From Sphingomonas glaciei (GTDB taxonomy: Bacteria; Pseudomonadota; Alphaproteobacteria; Sphingomonadales; Sphingomonadaceae), in NCBI RefSeq assembly GCF_023380025.1, contig NZ_CP097253.1, positions 2,265,001 through 2,329,000 on the forward strand: a DNA stretch of 64,000 bases. The letters are read 5' to 3'. Below the pieces are notes generated by a model. That model searched no databases. It was not told where the DNA came from and saw only the letters and a program-made list of their open reading frames with translations. A program made the position numbers and the translations under genes. Position 1 is the stretch's first letter, and each line of letters begins with the position of its first letter. Below, piece after piece: positions 54,800 to 63,766 of this stretch.

Positions 54800-56584
54800 G
54801 TGCCCGAACGGTTGCTGGGATGGATGGAACGGCACTGGCGGCTGGTGATCTTGGTCGTGTGGCTGCTCGCCTGCGCCTTATTCACCTGGCAGAAGTGGGG
54901 CGGGATCGTCGGCTTCGCGCTGGGTGACACCGACGACAATCTTCGCATGGCGCAGGTCCGCGCGCTGCTGAACGGGCAAGGCTGGTTCGACCTTCGCCAG
55001 TATCGTTTCGACCCTGCATTCGGCGGCGCTAACATCCACTGGAGCCGGATCGTCGACCTGCCGATCGCCGGGCTGATCCTGCTCGGCAAACTGTTCACCA
55101 CCGGCGCCGAAGCCGAGCGGATGGCGGTCGCGGTTGCCCCCATGCTGCCTTATGCCGTGCTGCTGACCGGGATCGCGCTGACCGCCCGGCGGCTGATCAG
55201 CCCGGCGGCGTTCGTCGCGGCCTTCATCGCGCTCTACTTCGGCGGGGCGACCAACGGCATGTTCATGCCGACCCGGATCGACCATCACGGCTGGCAATTG
55301 GCGATGCTCAGCCTGGTCATCGCCGGGCTGGCCGATCCCGATCGCCGCCGCGGCGGACTGACCGTCGGGATCGCCAGCGCGGTCAGCCTGGCGATCGGGC
55401 TCGAGATGTTGATCTACCTCGCGCTGGCCGCCGCCGCACAAGTGCTGATGTGGGTTTCGGACGAAGCCGAGCGCGATCGCATGCTGGCCTATGCCGTGAG
55501 CATCGCCGGAGGCACCGCGATCGGCTTCCTGCTATTCGCAAGCTATGCCAACCGCGCGGCGGTCTGCGATGCGCTGTCGCCTGTCTGGCTGTCCGACACC
55601 TTGCTCGGCGGCGCCTTGCTGACGCTCATCGTCTGGAAAAGCCCGGATCGCTGGACCACTCGCCTCGCGCTTGCTGCTGGGGCCGGTGTTGCCGTCGCCG
55701 CCTTTCATGCGCTGGCCTGGCCGCACTGCCTGTCGCGGCTCGAAGGGGTGTCGCCCGAAGTCGACCGCCTGTGGCTGAGCAACGTGCGCGAAGCCAAGCC
55801 GATCACCCAGCATAGCTGGCGCACGGTGGTGACCGTCATCTCGCTGCCGGTGGCCGGCCTGTTCGGCTGGGCCTGGCTCGCCTGGCTCCACCGCCGCGAG
55901 CCCGAGCTGCTGCGCCGCATCCTCGGCCCCGCAGCGATCGCCGCCGCCGCGCTCGCGCTCTTGTTCTGGCAGACCCGCGCCGGCCCCGCGAGCCAGCTGC
56001 TCGGCGTGGTCGGCTGCGCTGCCCTGACCGCCACCCTCCTGCCGCGGCTGTGGAATGCGAAGAACAGCCTGGTGGTGGTGCTCGGCTCCACCGCGCTGGT
56101 CCTGGCGGCCAGCGGCGGCGCCGCGCCTCTGTTCCTCAAGGCCTTTCCAGAAAAGCCGGAAAAGATCACCGAATCGCAGCGGCTCAACAATCGCGCCAAC
56201 CGCCTGTGCCCGACGCTGTGGGCGATGCGCCCGGTGGCCCGCCAGCCCAAGGGGATGGTGTTCACCTTCATCGACCTCGGCCCGCGGCTGATCGCGGTGA
56301 CCAAGCATGATGCGCTGGGCGGTCCTTATCACCGCAACGGCATGGCGATCGCCGACAGCATGAACGCGATGCGCGGCTCGCCCGAGCAGGCCCGCGCCCT
56401 GATCCTCAAGCACCGCTCGGACTATCTGCTGGTCTGCCCGCACATGAACCAGGCGACCATCTTCCGCGCCCAGGCGCCGCGCGGCTTCTATTCGCAGCTC
56501 GAGCGCGGGGCGCAATTCCCGTGGCTGCAGCCGATCGACCTCGGCAAGGACAGCCCGCTCAAGATGTGGCGGGTGATGCGCTAG
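54800..56584 (+). CDS. Large membrane protein, STT3/GT-C-like
   Basis: A 594-residue protein with about eleven spans. The first periplasmic loop contains GDTDDNLRMAQVRALLNGQG and FGGANIHWSRIVDLP, with the acidic DDN motif and conserved His/Trp that recall the STT3/AglB GT-C oligosaccharyltransferases or O-antigen-type transferases. The C-terminal domain is periplasmic (LVCPHMNQATIFRAQAPRGF). GTG 54800, divergent from gtrA (75 bases). Enzyme activity is inferred only from topology and context. Confidence 0.75.
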   Translation: MPERLLGWMERHWRLVILVVWLLACALFTWQKWGGIVGFALGDTDDNLRMAQVRALLNGQGWFDLRQYRFDPAFGGANIHWSRIVDLPIAGLILLGKLFTTGAEAERMAVAVAPMLPYAVLLTGIALTARRLISPAAFVAAFIALYFGGATNGMFMPTRIDHHGWQLAMLSLVIAGLADPDRRRGGLTVGIASAVSLAIGLEMLIYLALAAAAQVLMWVSDEAERDRMLAYAVSIAGGTAIGFLLFASYANRAAVCDALSPVWLSDTLLGGALLTLIVWKSPDRWTTRLALAAGAGVAVAAFHALAWPHCLSRLEGVSPEVDRLWLSNVREAKPITQHSWRTVVTVISLPVAGLFGWAWLAWLHRREPELLRRILGPAAIAAAALALLFWQTRAGPASQLLGVVGCAALTATLLPRLWNAKNSLVVVLGSTALVLAASGGAAPLFLKAFPEKPEKITESQRLNNRANRLCPTLWAMRPVARQPKGMVFTFIDLGPRLIAVTKHDALGGPYHRNGMAIADSMNAMRGSPEQARALILKHRSDYLLVCPHMNQATIFRAQAPRGFYSQLERGAQFPWLQPIDLGKDSPLKMWRVMR

Positions 56585-56585
56585 G

Positions 56586-57218
56586 TCAGCCCGCTAGGCC
56601 GGGCAGGCTGCGCTCCAGCCCGTCGAGCACGAACTGCACCGCCAGCGCGGCGAGGATGACGCCCAAGATTCGGGTGATCATCGCTTCGATCTTGGCCCCG
56701 ATCATCCGCATCAGCGGGCCGGCCAGCAGCAGGGCGAGCAGGGTCAATACGATCACTGCTGTCATAGCGCCAAGCACCACCACTTGTTCGGTGACACCCT
56801 CGGCACGCGCCGACAGCAGCATGATCGAGGCGATCGAGCCCGGGCCGGCGATCATCGGGATCGCCATCGGGAAGACCGAAATGTCGTCTGCCTCGGGCGT
56901 GCCCTCAATCTCCCGCGCGCGCTCCTCACGGCGTTCGGTGCGCTTCTCGAACACCATGTCGAGCGCGATCATGAACAACATGATCCCGCCCGCCAGCCGG
57001 AACGCCGAGAGGCTGATTCCGAGGGTGCTGAGCAACGGCTCGCCGAGCAGGGCGAAGAACAGGAGGATGCACCAGGCGACCGCTGCCGAGCGGATCGCCA
57101 TCGCCCGCCGGTGCGCGTCGGCGGTGCCCTTGGTCAGTCCGGCGAAGATCGGGGCGCAGCCGGGCGGATCGATGATGACGGCCAGCGTGATGAAGGCCGA
57201 GGTGAAGAGCTCGATCAT
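56586..57218 (-). CDS. marC: MarC family integral membrane protein
   Basis: A 210-residue protein with about six spans: [60 protein letters not shown]. This is the UPF0056/MarC pattern; family members were once linked to antibiotic resistance, but a general transport function is unknown. Start at ATG 57218, overlapping the end of the next gene upstream by 4 bases. Confidence 0.9.
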   Translation of the reverse strand: MIELFTSAFITLAVIIDPPGCAPIFAGLTKGTADAHRRAMAIRSAAVAWCILLFFALLGEPLLSTLGISLSAFRLAGGIMLFMIALDMVFEKRTERREERAREIEGTPEADDISVFPMAIPMIAGPGSIASIMLLSARAEGVTEQVVVLGAMTAVIVLTLLALLLAGPLMRMIGAKIEAMITRILGVILAALAVQFVLDGLERSLPGLAG

Positions 57219-57862
57219 GCCGGCGGCGGGGCCGCGACCTTCTGGTCGAGCACGGTGTCGAACCGGCGACCGGTCCACAGCTGAACCCGAGTGCGCCGGG
57301 CGCCGTCGGCGGTCACCGTCCAATTATACAGCAGCGTGCCATCGGCCGAGCGCGCATAACCGCTATCGCCCGGAGGCGCGGTGCGGTTCAGGCGATTGGC
57401 GTAGGACCGCTCGATCTGCCGCAGGCGAAGCGCGCGATTGCCGCAGCTCGCCTTGCGCACCGTGGGGCGGGCCGGGCGGGGCAGCGGCGCCTTCAGTGTG
57501 TCGCCGCCATCGACGGTCCAGCGCCAGACGCCGCTCGCCTGACGCATCCATAGGGTGGTGAAATAGCCGTCGGTCTTGTTGGCTGCGATATGCCACGGGC
57601 CGGTGTTCACCGCGGTGCGCGTGTCGCAAGACACCCAGCTTTGCGCGGGCCACCATTCGACCGAGCGAGGCGGATCCTTGCGGCCCTTGAGAAACTCCTG
57701 CGCCCACACCGCCTGCGGATTGAACATCACCGCGGTCGGATCGGCCCATTTGCGAAAGGCGGTCCACTGACCCTGCTTCTGCGCATCGGCGGCGAAAGCG
57801 CGCTCGGCGTCGACCGCCGTGACGGGAGCGGCAGCGGCGAGCAGTAGGGACGCGAGGATCAT
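57215..57862 (-). CDS. Secreted protein, uncharacterised
   Basis: A 215-residue protein with a signal peptide ([16 protein letters not shown]). The mature part contains [30 protein letters not shown] and many Trp residues ([20 protein letters not shown]), consistent with a cupin or NTF2-like fold, not assignable with certainty. ATGA overlap with folD upstream and with marC downstream places it in the folD-marC operon. Confidence 0.65.
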   Translation of the reverse strand: MILASLLLAAAAPVTAVDAERAFAADAQKQGQWTAFRKWADPTAVMFNPQAVWAQEFLKGRKDPPRSVEWWPAQSWVSCDTRTAVNTGPWHIAANKTDGYFTTLWMRQASGVWRWTVDGGDTLKAPLPRPARPTVRKASCGNRALRLRQIERSYANRLNRTAPPGDSGYARSADGTLLYNWTVTADGARRTRVQLWTGRRFDTVLDQKVAAPPPA

Positions 57863-58752
57863 AGTCCCTCCGGAGGCGCGAGGCCGGCCCGGCGGTGCGC
57901 CGCGACGACGGTATTGCGAAGCAGCATGGCGATGGTCATCGGCCCTACGCCACCGGGCACTGGGGTGATCGCACCCGCCTGTGCCTCGGCTTCGGCAAAG
58001 GCGACGTCGCCGACCAGCCGGGTCTTGCCGGGCTCGGTTCCCGCAACGCGATTGATCCCGACGTCGATCACGGTCGCCCCGGGCTTGATCCATTCGCCGC
58101 GAACCATTTCGGGCCGGCCGACCGCGGCGACCACGATATCGGCCGCGCGGACCAGGGAGGGCAGGTCGCGGGTGCGGCTGTGGGCGATAGTGACGGTGCA
58201 GCTTTCGCCCAGCAACAGCATCGCCATCGGCTTGCCAACGATGTTCGAACGGCCGATCACCACCGCATGCTTGCCCGACAGGTCGCCCAGTTCGGCCCTG
58301 AGCAGGTGCAGACAACCGAGCGGCGTGCACGGCACCAGCGCGGCGGGATTGCCGACCGCCAGCCGTCCGGCGTTAACGACATGGAAGCCGTCGACGTCCT
58401 TGTCGGGATCGATCGCGTCGATCACCCGGCCGGCGTCCATGTGGCCGGGAAGCGGCAGCTGGACGAGGATGCCGTCGACAGCCGGATCCGCGTTTAGCCG
58501 CGCGATCAGTGCCAGCAGGTCGGCCTCGCTGGTCTCGGCAGGAAGCGCGTGGTGGATGCTCTCCATCGCCGCCTCGCCGCAGGCGGCCCGCTTGGAGCGG
58601 ATATAGACTTCGCTCGCCGGATCCTCGCCGACCAGCACGGTGGCCAGTCCGACCGGGCGGCCGGTGCTGGCGCGGAAGAAGGCGGCAACCCGCCCGACCT
58701 GTGCCCGAAGCTCGGCCGCTGCGGCCTTTCCGTCGATCCGCTTGCCCGTCAT
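57859..58752 (-). CDS. folD: Methylenetetrahydrofolate dehydrogenase/cyclohydrolase
   Basis: A 297-residue bifunctional enzyme converting methylene-THF to formyl-THF. It has [20 protein letters not shown] with the catalytic Lys/Tyr region, [55 protein letters not shown] and [18 protein letters not shown]. The length is slightly above the E. coli protein. ATG 58752; YggT gene ends 4 bases upstream. Confidence 0.97.
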   Translation of the reverse strand: MTGKRIDGKAAAAELRAQVGRVAAFFRASTGRPVGLATVLVGEDPASEVYIRSKRAACGEAAMESIHHALPAETSEADLLALIARLNADPAVDGILVQLPLPGHMDAGRVIDAIDPDKDVDGFHVVNAGRLAVGNPAALVPCTPLGCLHLLRAELGDLSGKHAVVIGRSNIVGKPMAMLLLGESCTVTIAHSRTRDLPSLVRAADIVVAAVGRPEMVRGEWIKPGATVIDVGINRVAGTEPGKTRLVGDVAFAEAEAQAGAITPVPGGVGPMTIAMLLRNTVVAAHRRAGLAPPEGL

Positions 58753-58756
58753 CGCC

Positions 58757-59068
58757 TCACATCCCCGGCGCGGGGAGGGAGGCGAGGGCGTTGGAGATGA
58801 CCGGGTTGATCAGGATGCCGATCAGCAGCAGCACCACCACCGGCGACAGGTCAAGCCCGCCGAAATCGGGCAGGATCTTGCGGAACGGGCGGTAGAGCGG
58901 CTCGAGGAAGCGGTCGAGTCCGACCAGGAATCTCCGCATGCCCTCGCTCGAGGTGTTGATGACGTTGAAGGCGACCAGCCAACTCAGGATCACCTGAATG
59001 ATGATCAGCCACCACAGGACGTTGAGCAGGATGGCGGCGATCTCGAGAAGCGTGCGCAGGATGACCAT
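58757..59068 (-). CDS. YggT family membrane protein
   Basis: A 103-residue protein with two main hydrophobic regions ([20 protein letters not shown] and [17 protein letters not shown]) and the family motif [20 protein letters not shown] between them. YggT proteins are linked to osmotic tolerance and, in some bacteria, to division protein distribution. ATG 59068, followed by folD on the same strand. Confidence 0.9.
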   Translation of the reverse strand: MVILRTLLEIAAILLNVLWWLIIIQVILSWLVAFNVINTSSEGMRRFLVGLDRFLEPLYRPFRKILPDFGGLDLSPVVVLLLIGILINPVISNALASLPAPGM

Positions 59069-59112
59069 GCGCCCCCTCTAGCGGTCCCGTATTGCAGCGG
59101 CAACACGGTCTA

Positions 59113-60105
59113 TCAGGGTGCCATCCGCTCCGGATCGGCACGGGCCAGCAGCAGGGCGAAGTCGCCGGCTGGATCGCTCCATTCGTTGAACGGCGTCCAC
59201 CCGCCCGCCAACAGCAGCAGGCGCGCGCTTTCGGCGGTGTATTTATGGCTGTTCTCGGTGTGGATGCTGTCCCCGCCGGCAAAGTGGAAGGTCCGCCCCT
59301 CGACCGTGAAGGAGACCTCCCGGCGGGCGACGAGATGCATCTCGATCCGCGCCATTGAGGCGTTCCAGCGCGCCTCGTGGGCAAAGGCATCGACCGGAAT
59401 GTCGCCGCCCAGCTCGCGGTTGATGCGGTGGAGGAGGTTGAGGTTGAAGCTGGCCGTGACACCTGCGGCATCGTCATAGGCCGCGATCAGCCGCCCCGGC
59501 GCCTTGACCCGGTCCATCCCGATCAGCAGCAGCGCGCCGGTGCCCAGCGTCCGGCGGAACGAGCGCAGCAGGTCGACCGCGCTGGCCGGGACCAGGTTGC
59601 CGATAGTGGAGCCGGGAAAGAAGCCCAGCCGGGGATGGTCGCCGACCTCGGCCGGCAGGTCGAAGGCGCGGGTGAAGTCGGCCTCAACCGGGAAGATTGG
59701 AAGCGAAGGGAAATCCTCCTGCAGGGCCTCGGCATTGGCGCGCAAATGCGCCCCGCTGATGTCGACCGGCGCGTAGAGGGCAGGGGCGATCCCGCGCAGC
59801 AGCAGCGGGGTCTTGGCAAGCGCGCCCGCGCCATAATCGACCACCGCCCGGCCGGTGCCCACCACCGCAGCGATCTCGGGCATGGCGGAACGCAGGATGC
59901 CGATCTCGGTCCGGGTCGGATAATATTCGGGCAGGTCGGTGATCTGCTCGAAAAGGACCGATCCTTCCTCGTCGTAGAACCAGCGGGCGGGGATCGCCGG
60001 CGGCTCCTGCGCCAGGCCCTCCAGCACGGCCCGGGCGAAGGCGGGATCGGGACGGGTGTCAACAGTCGCGAGCAAGGCGCACTCCGGTGAATTGCCAGCG
60101 GGCAT
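59113..60105 (-). CDS. egtD: L-histidine N(alpha)-methyltransferase EgtD
   Basis: A protein of up to 330 residues that trimethylates histidine to hercynine, the first step of ergothioneine synthesis. It has PARWFYDEEGSVLFEQITDL, PEYYPTRTE, VDYGAGALAKT (SAM site), FFPGSTIGNLVP, and YDDAAGVTASFNLNLLHRIN, then NSHKYTAE. The ATG at 60105 overlaps egtB by 47 bases; a TTG at 60075 would give 320 residues and also fits the family N-terminus. It is the last gene of the - strand unit with egtB. Confidence 0.93.
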   Translation of the reverse strand: MPAGNSPECALLATVDTRPDPAFARAVLEGLAQEPPAIPARWFYDEEGSVLFEQITDLPEYYPTRTEIGILRSAMPEIAAVVGTGRAVVDYGAGALAKTPLLLRGIAPALYAPVDISGAHLRANAEALQEDFPSLPIFPVEADFTRAFDLPAEVGDHPRLGFFPGSTIGNLVPASAVDLLRSFRRTLGTGALLLIGMDRVKAPGRLIAAYDDAAGVTASFNLNLLHRINRELGGDIPVDAFAHEARWNASMARIEMHLVARREVSFTVEGRTFHFAGGDSIHTENSHKYTAESARLLLLAGGWTPFNEWSDPAGDFALLLARADPERMAP

Positions 60106-61294
60106 GGGGCGGGAAGAAGTTGCGGACCGACGACCGCGAGGAACCGCGCGGGGTGGCGCAGCTGGCGCCCTTCAGCACCATCTGCCCGCTCATGAACTTG
60201 CCGTTATATTCACCGACGCTGCCCTCGGGCTGGCGAAAACCGGGGTGGGGCAGGAACGCCGATCCGGTCCAGCACCAGACGTCACCGAACCATTCGCCGC
60301 CGGCACGCGGCATGGCGGCACCGGCCTGGTCGAGCTGGTTGCCGCCGCGCGGATCATGCGCGGCCGCCATGTCCTCCCACTCCGCCTCGGTCGGAAGCCG
60401 GGCGCCGGCCCAGCGGGCATAGGCATCGGCCTCGTAGTGGCTGACGTGGGTGACAGGGGCCTGCGGGTCGAGCGGCCGCCGCCCGGCAAGGGTGAAGCTG
60501 GTCCCATCCTCGCCCCAGTAAAGCGGCGCGGTGATGCCTTCGCGCTTGACCCAAGCCCAGCCGTCACTCAGCCAGTGGCCGGGCTTCCGGTAGCCGCCGT
60601 CGGCGACGAACTGCTGCCACTCACCATTGGAGACGAAGCGGTCGGCGATGGCGTGGGGCTGGAGTAAAACCTGATGGCGCGGCCGTTCGCAGTCGAAGGC
60701 GAAGCCGTTGTCGCTCGTACCCATCTCGACGATGCCGCTGCGGCCCTCGATCCACCTGATGTCGTCGACCGCGGCACTGCCGGGCGATGGCTCGGCCGCG
60801 GCATAAGCCGGCTCTAGCGGATTGACGGCAAAGGTCGCCAGGATGTCGGTCAGGAACAGTTCCTGATGCTGCTGCTCATGCGCGATGCCGAGTGCGACCA
60901 GCTCGCGCGCCTCCTCGTCGAACGAGGGCATGGCTGCGGCCAGCGCCTCGTCGACATGAGCGCGATAGGCCCGCGCCTCATCCAGCGTCGGGCGCGACAG
61001 CATGCCGCGCCGATCGCGGGCCAGCCGTTCGCCCTCGCCCTCGTAATAGCTGTTGAACAGGAACGGCCAGCGCTCGTCATAGACCCGGTAGCCGGGCACC
61101 AGCTCGCGCAGCAGGAAGGTCTCGAAGAACCAGCTGGTGTGCGCCAGGTGCCACTTGGCCGGTGAGGCGTCGGGCATCGGCTGGACCGTGGCGTCGGCAT
61201 CGCTCAGCGGCTCGGCCAGCGCCAGGGTCAGGGCACGGGTCGCGCGGAGGCGCTCGGCCAGCGGCTCCGGGGCGAGGGTCGACGCGACGTTCAC
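60059..61294 (-). CDS. egtB: Hercynylcysteine S-oxide synthase EgtB
   Basis: A 411-residue iron enzyme coupling hercynine with a thiol co-substrate and oxygen. The N-terminal DinB-type domain supplies the three iron-binding histidines (KWHLAHTSWFFETF, HEQQHQEL). The C-terminal FGE-sulphatase domain has WGEDGTSFTLAGRRPLDPQA, RLPTEAEWEDMAA, WTGSAFLPHPGFRQPEGSVG and VRNFFPPHARWQFTGVRLA. GTG 61294 overlaps the stop of the upstream flavodoxin-like gene (GTGA). egtC and egtE are not in the window. Confidence 0.94.
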   Translation of the reverse strand: MNVASTLAPEPLAERLRATRALTLALAEPLSDADATVQPMPDASPAKWHLAHTSWFFETFLLRELVPGYRVYDERWPFLFNSYYEGEGERLARDRRGMLSRPTLDEARAYRAHVDEALAAAMPSFDEEARELVALGIAHEQQHQELFLTDILATFAVNPLEPAYAAAEPSPGSAAVDDIRWIEGRSGIVEMGTSDNGFAFDCERPRHQVLLQPHAIADRFVSNGEWQQFVADGGYRKPGHWLSDGWAWVKREGITAPLYWGEDGTSFTLAGRRPLDPQAPVTHVSHYEADAYARWAGARLPTEAEWEDMAAAHDPRGGNQLDQAGAAMPRAGGEWFGDVWCWTGSAFLPHPGFRQPEGSVGEYNGKFMSGQMVLKGASCATPRGSSRSSVRNFFPPHARWQFTGVRLARDC

Positions 61295-61911
61295 GCCGAT
61301 TGTTCTACTCCCGGATAGGGCTTGTCGGCCAGCAGGGTGGCGAGGTGGTGGCTGTTGGAGGCCAGCATCTCCACCGTCTCGATGACCTTGTCTGGCACCT
61401 CCGGGAGATCCTTGAAGTCGACATGGCCCATGGCTTCGCCGACCCAATAAGCGGGGCCGCCCGGCGGAACGGTCCAGCCAGTGTCGCTAAGTCCCTGAAA
61501 AAGCTCGGCCGAGACATGGTGCGCGCCGTCCTCGTTGCCGACGATGGCGACCGCAAGCACCTTGCCTGTGCTCGGCATCCGGCCCTGGTCGTCGGTCTCC
61601 GAAAGGAACGCGTCCATCCGCTCCAGCACTCTTTTGGCCGTGCTTGGCAGCTGGCCCATCCAGATCGGAGTGCCGAATACCAGGATGTCGGCCTCGAGGA
61701 TCTGCTTGCGCAGCGCGGGCCAGGCATCGCCTTCGCCCTCGTCCGAGGTGACCCCCGGCTTGATGTCATGATCGGCGAGGCGGATGGTGCCCAGCCACTC
61801 GGTCCCGCGCTTGGCCAAGGCGTCTTTGACCAGGTCGATCATCTTGTCGGTGGAGGAGGGTTCGCCGGACGAGGCCTTGAGCGTAGCGTTGATTGCGATT
61901 GCCTTGACCAT
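61291..61911 (-). CDS. NADPH-dependent FMN reductase-like/flavodoxin-family protein
   Basis: A 206-residue flavoprotein with a Rossmann-like flavodoxin fold. It begins MVKAIAINATLKASSGEPSS, typical of FMN reductases, followed by LEADILVFGTPIWMGQLPST (FMN-binding loop), AVAIVGNEDGAHHV and WVGEAMGH. It probably reduces quinones or flavins. It is coupled to egtB by GTGA, suggesting a link to thiol or redox protection. ATG 61911. Confidence 0.88.
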   Translation of the reverse strand: MVKAIAINATLKASSGEPSSTDKMIDLVKDALAKRGTEWLGTIRLADHDIKPGVTSDEGEGDAWPALRKQILEADILVFGTPIWMGQLPSTAKRVLERMDAFLSETDDQGRMPSTGKVLAVAIVGNEDGAHHVSAELFQGLSDTGWTVPPGGPAYWVGEAMGHVDFKDLPEVPDKVIETVEMLASNSHHLATLLADKPYPGVEQSA

Positions 61912-61977
61912 CCATCCACCCGATCGTTGATTTCGTCCAAGGCAAACCTGTGAAGGCGCAATTTGTGCCTGCTGCCC

Positions 61978-62535
61978 TTAAGTCCGGGTCGCGCCAGGCT
62001 GCCAGAGCACATCGCCGCCCGACGACGCGGCGACATGCCGGGCAAGCACGAAGAGATGATCGGAGAGGCGGTTGAGGTAGGCCAGCGCGAGCGGATTGAC
62101 CTGCTCCTCCTCGGCGAGGGCAACGATCCAGCGTTCGGCCCGGCGGGCGGTGGCGCGGGCGAGGTGAAGCGCCGACACCGCGCGGCTGCCGGCGGGCAGG
62201 ATGAAGCTGGTCAGCGGGGACAACGCCTCGTTCATCAAGTCGATCTCGGTCTCGAGCCGCTCGACCTGGGGGGCGACGATCCGCAGCGCCCCTTCCATCT
62301 CGCCGGGCGTGGCGATGTCGGCGCCAAGATCGAAGAGTTCGTTCTGGATGCGGCCGAGCGCGGCCTTGGCGTCACCCTCCACCTCGGCGACCGCAAGGCC
62401 GATCGCGCTATTGGCCTCGTCCACTTCGCCGATCGCATGCATCCGTGCCGAGGCCTTGCTGACCCGGCTGCCGTCGACCAGCCCCGACTGCCCGGCGTCG
62501 CCGGTGCGGGTGTAGATCTTGTTGAGTTTAACCAA
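61978..62535 (-). CDS. Cob(I)alamin adenosyltransferase (PduO type)
   Basis: A 185-residue ATP:corrinoid adenosyltransferase making adenosylcobalamin. Signature segments are KIYTRTGDAGQSGLVDGSRV, IGEVDEANSAIGLA and ILPAGSRAVSALHLARATAR with the conserved catalytic Arg, then AYLNRLSDHLFVLARH. TTG start at 62535, 3 bases after the stop of the twin-TM gene, suggesting reinitiation rather than an own ribosome site. Confidence 0.95.
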   Translation of the reverse strand: MVKLNKIYTRTGDAGQSGLVDGSRVSKASARMHAIGEVDEANSAIGLAVAEVEGDAKAALGRIQNELFDLGADIATPGEMEGALRIVAPQVERLETEIDLMNEALSPLTSFILPAGSRAVSALHLARATARRAERWIVALAEEEQVNPLALAYLNRLSDHLFVLARHVAASSGGDVLWQPGATRT

Positions 62536-62538
62536 GGA

Positions 62539-62742
62539 TCAGCTGCCCGCGCTGGCGAGCATCATGATCGCGGCGGCGATGAACACCGCAATGCCCTGGT
62601 ACAGCACGCGCTTGCGCATCCACTGCTGCTGCGCCTGCTGGTTGCCGACCTTGCCCGACGCCATGGCGAGCACGCCGCGAACCAGGACATAAGCGGTGGC
62701 CGCCATGGCGAGCACCAGCGCGATGATGAGGAGAGTGTTCAT
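62539..62742 (-). CDS. Twin transmembrane protein (HIG1-like)
   Basis: A 67-residue protein with two hydrophobic spans (LLIIALVLAMAATAYVLVRG and QGIAVFIAAAIMMLA) joined by the HIG1 motif QQQWMRKRVLYQG. Mitochondrial HIG1 relatives are cytochrome oxidase assembly factors; the bacterial role is unknown. It is in an operon with gluQRS upstream (12 bases) and the adenosyltransferase downstream. Confidence 0.85.
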   Translation of the reverse strand: MNTLLIIALVLAMAATAYVLVRGVLAMASGKVGNQQAQQQWMRKRVLYQGIAVFIAAAIMMLASAGS

Positions 62743-62754
62743 GATGCTCCCTAT

Positions 62755-63591
62755 CTAGGGCAGGGCGAAGCGATAACCAGTAGGCAGATTGTCCATGGCT
62801 AGTTGCGCGGCGAGCGCGCGGCCATCGACCCCCGCCTCACGCATCGCGGCCAGTGTCGGCGCCTGGTCGCGCTTGGCCAGCCGCCGCCCGTCCTCGTGGG
62901 TGACGAGGGAGTGGTGGAGATAGGTCGGCTCCGGCAGGCCGAGCAGCAGCTGCAACAGCCGCTGGACCGGGGTCGAGGGGCGAAGGTCAGCCCCGCGCAC
63001 GACCAGCGTGACGCCGCTGTCGGCATCGTCGACCACGCAGGCCAGGTGATAGGAGGAAGGCGCATCCTTGCGGGCGAGGATGGCGTCGCCGATCATCTCT
63101 GCCGTTCCCTCGTGCCGGCTGCCGTCCAGCTCGCGCCAGCCGGGCACGCCCCCAGCCTTGGCGATCGCCCCGGCCGAATCCAGGCGCCAGCTATGCGGCA
63201 CCGTCTCGCGCCGCTCCGAATCGTCGGGCAGCCCACGGCAGGTCCCGGCATAGGCGCTTCCCGCATCGCCATGCGGCGCGGTCAGCGAGGCGGCGATATC
63301 GGCGCGGGTGCAAAAGCAAGGATAGACCAGCCCCTCCGCCTTCAGCCGGTCGAGCGCGGTGGCGTAAAGCTGGGTGCGCCCCGACTGCACGATCGGCGCG
63401 CCGTCGAATTGCAGGCCGAGCCAGTCGAGGTCTTCCAATATGCCGTCGACGAACTCGGGCCGGGCTCGGCCGGGGTCGAGATCCTCGATCCGCAGCAGCC
63501 ACTTGCTCCCGTGGCGACGACCCAATCCCGCGCTATAGGCATGGCCGAGGTGCAGGCGGCCGGTCGGCGAGGGCGCGAACCTGGTGATCAC
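62755..63591 (-). CDS. gluQ: Glutamyl-Q tRNA(Asp) synthetase
   Basis: A 278-residue truncated class I synthetase that attaches glutamate to queuosine in tRNA(Asp). It has FAPSPTGRLHLGHAYSAGLG (HIGH-type motif), LLRIEDLDPGR, zinc ligands CFCTR and YAGTCRG, and the KRDQAP signature (in place of KMSKS). It lacks the anticodon-binding domain of GltX. GTG start at 63591. It is divergent from the HNH gene (about 175 bases). Confidence 0.95.
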   Translation of the reverse strand: MITRFAPSPTGRLHLGHAYSAGLGRRHGSKWLLRIEDLDPGRARPEFVDGILEDLDWLGLQFDGAPIVQSGRTQLYATALDRLKAEGLVYPCFCTRADIAASLTAPHGDAGSAYAGTCRGLPDDSERRETVPHSWRLDSAGAIAKAGGVPGWRELDGSRHEGTAEMIGDAILARKDAPSSYHLACVVDDADSGVTLVVRGADLRPSTPVQRLLQLLLGLPEPTYLHHSLVTHEDGRRLAKRDQAPTLAAMREAGVDGRALAAQLAMDNLPTGYRFALP

Positions 63592-63766
63592 TTCGCTCGA
63601 TTGGCCTCTTGACGGTGAATCGGCAAGTTGCGATTCATCAGGGCGTCACATCGGACTGGCAACCGGTGCGTCACAAGGGAAGCGACCGAAAACGGTCTCT
63701 CCTCCTTGCGTGCGACGAGGCCCGGAGAGGTGCGTTCGGCAGGATCGAACGGAGACCCGCGCGCTC

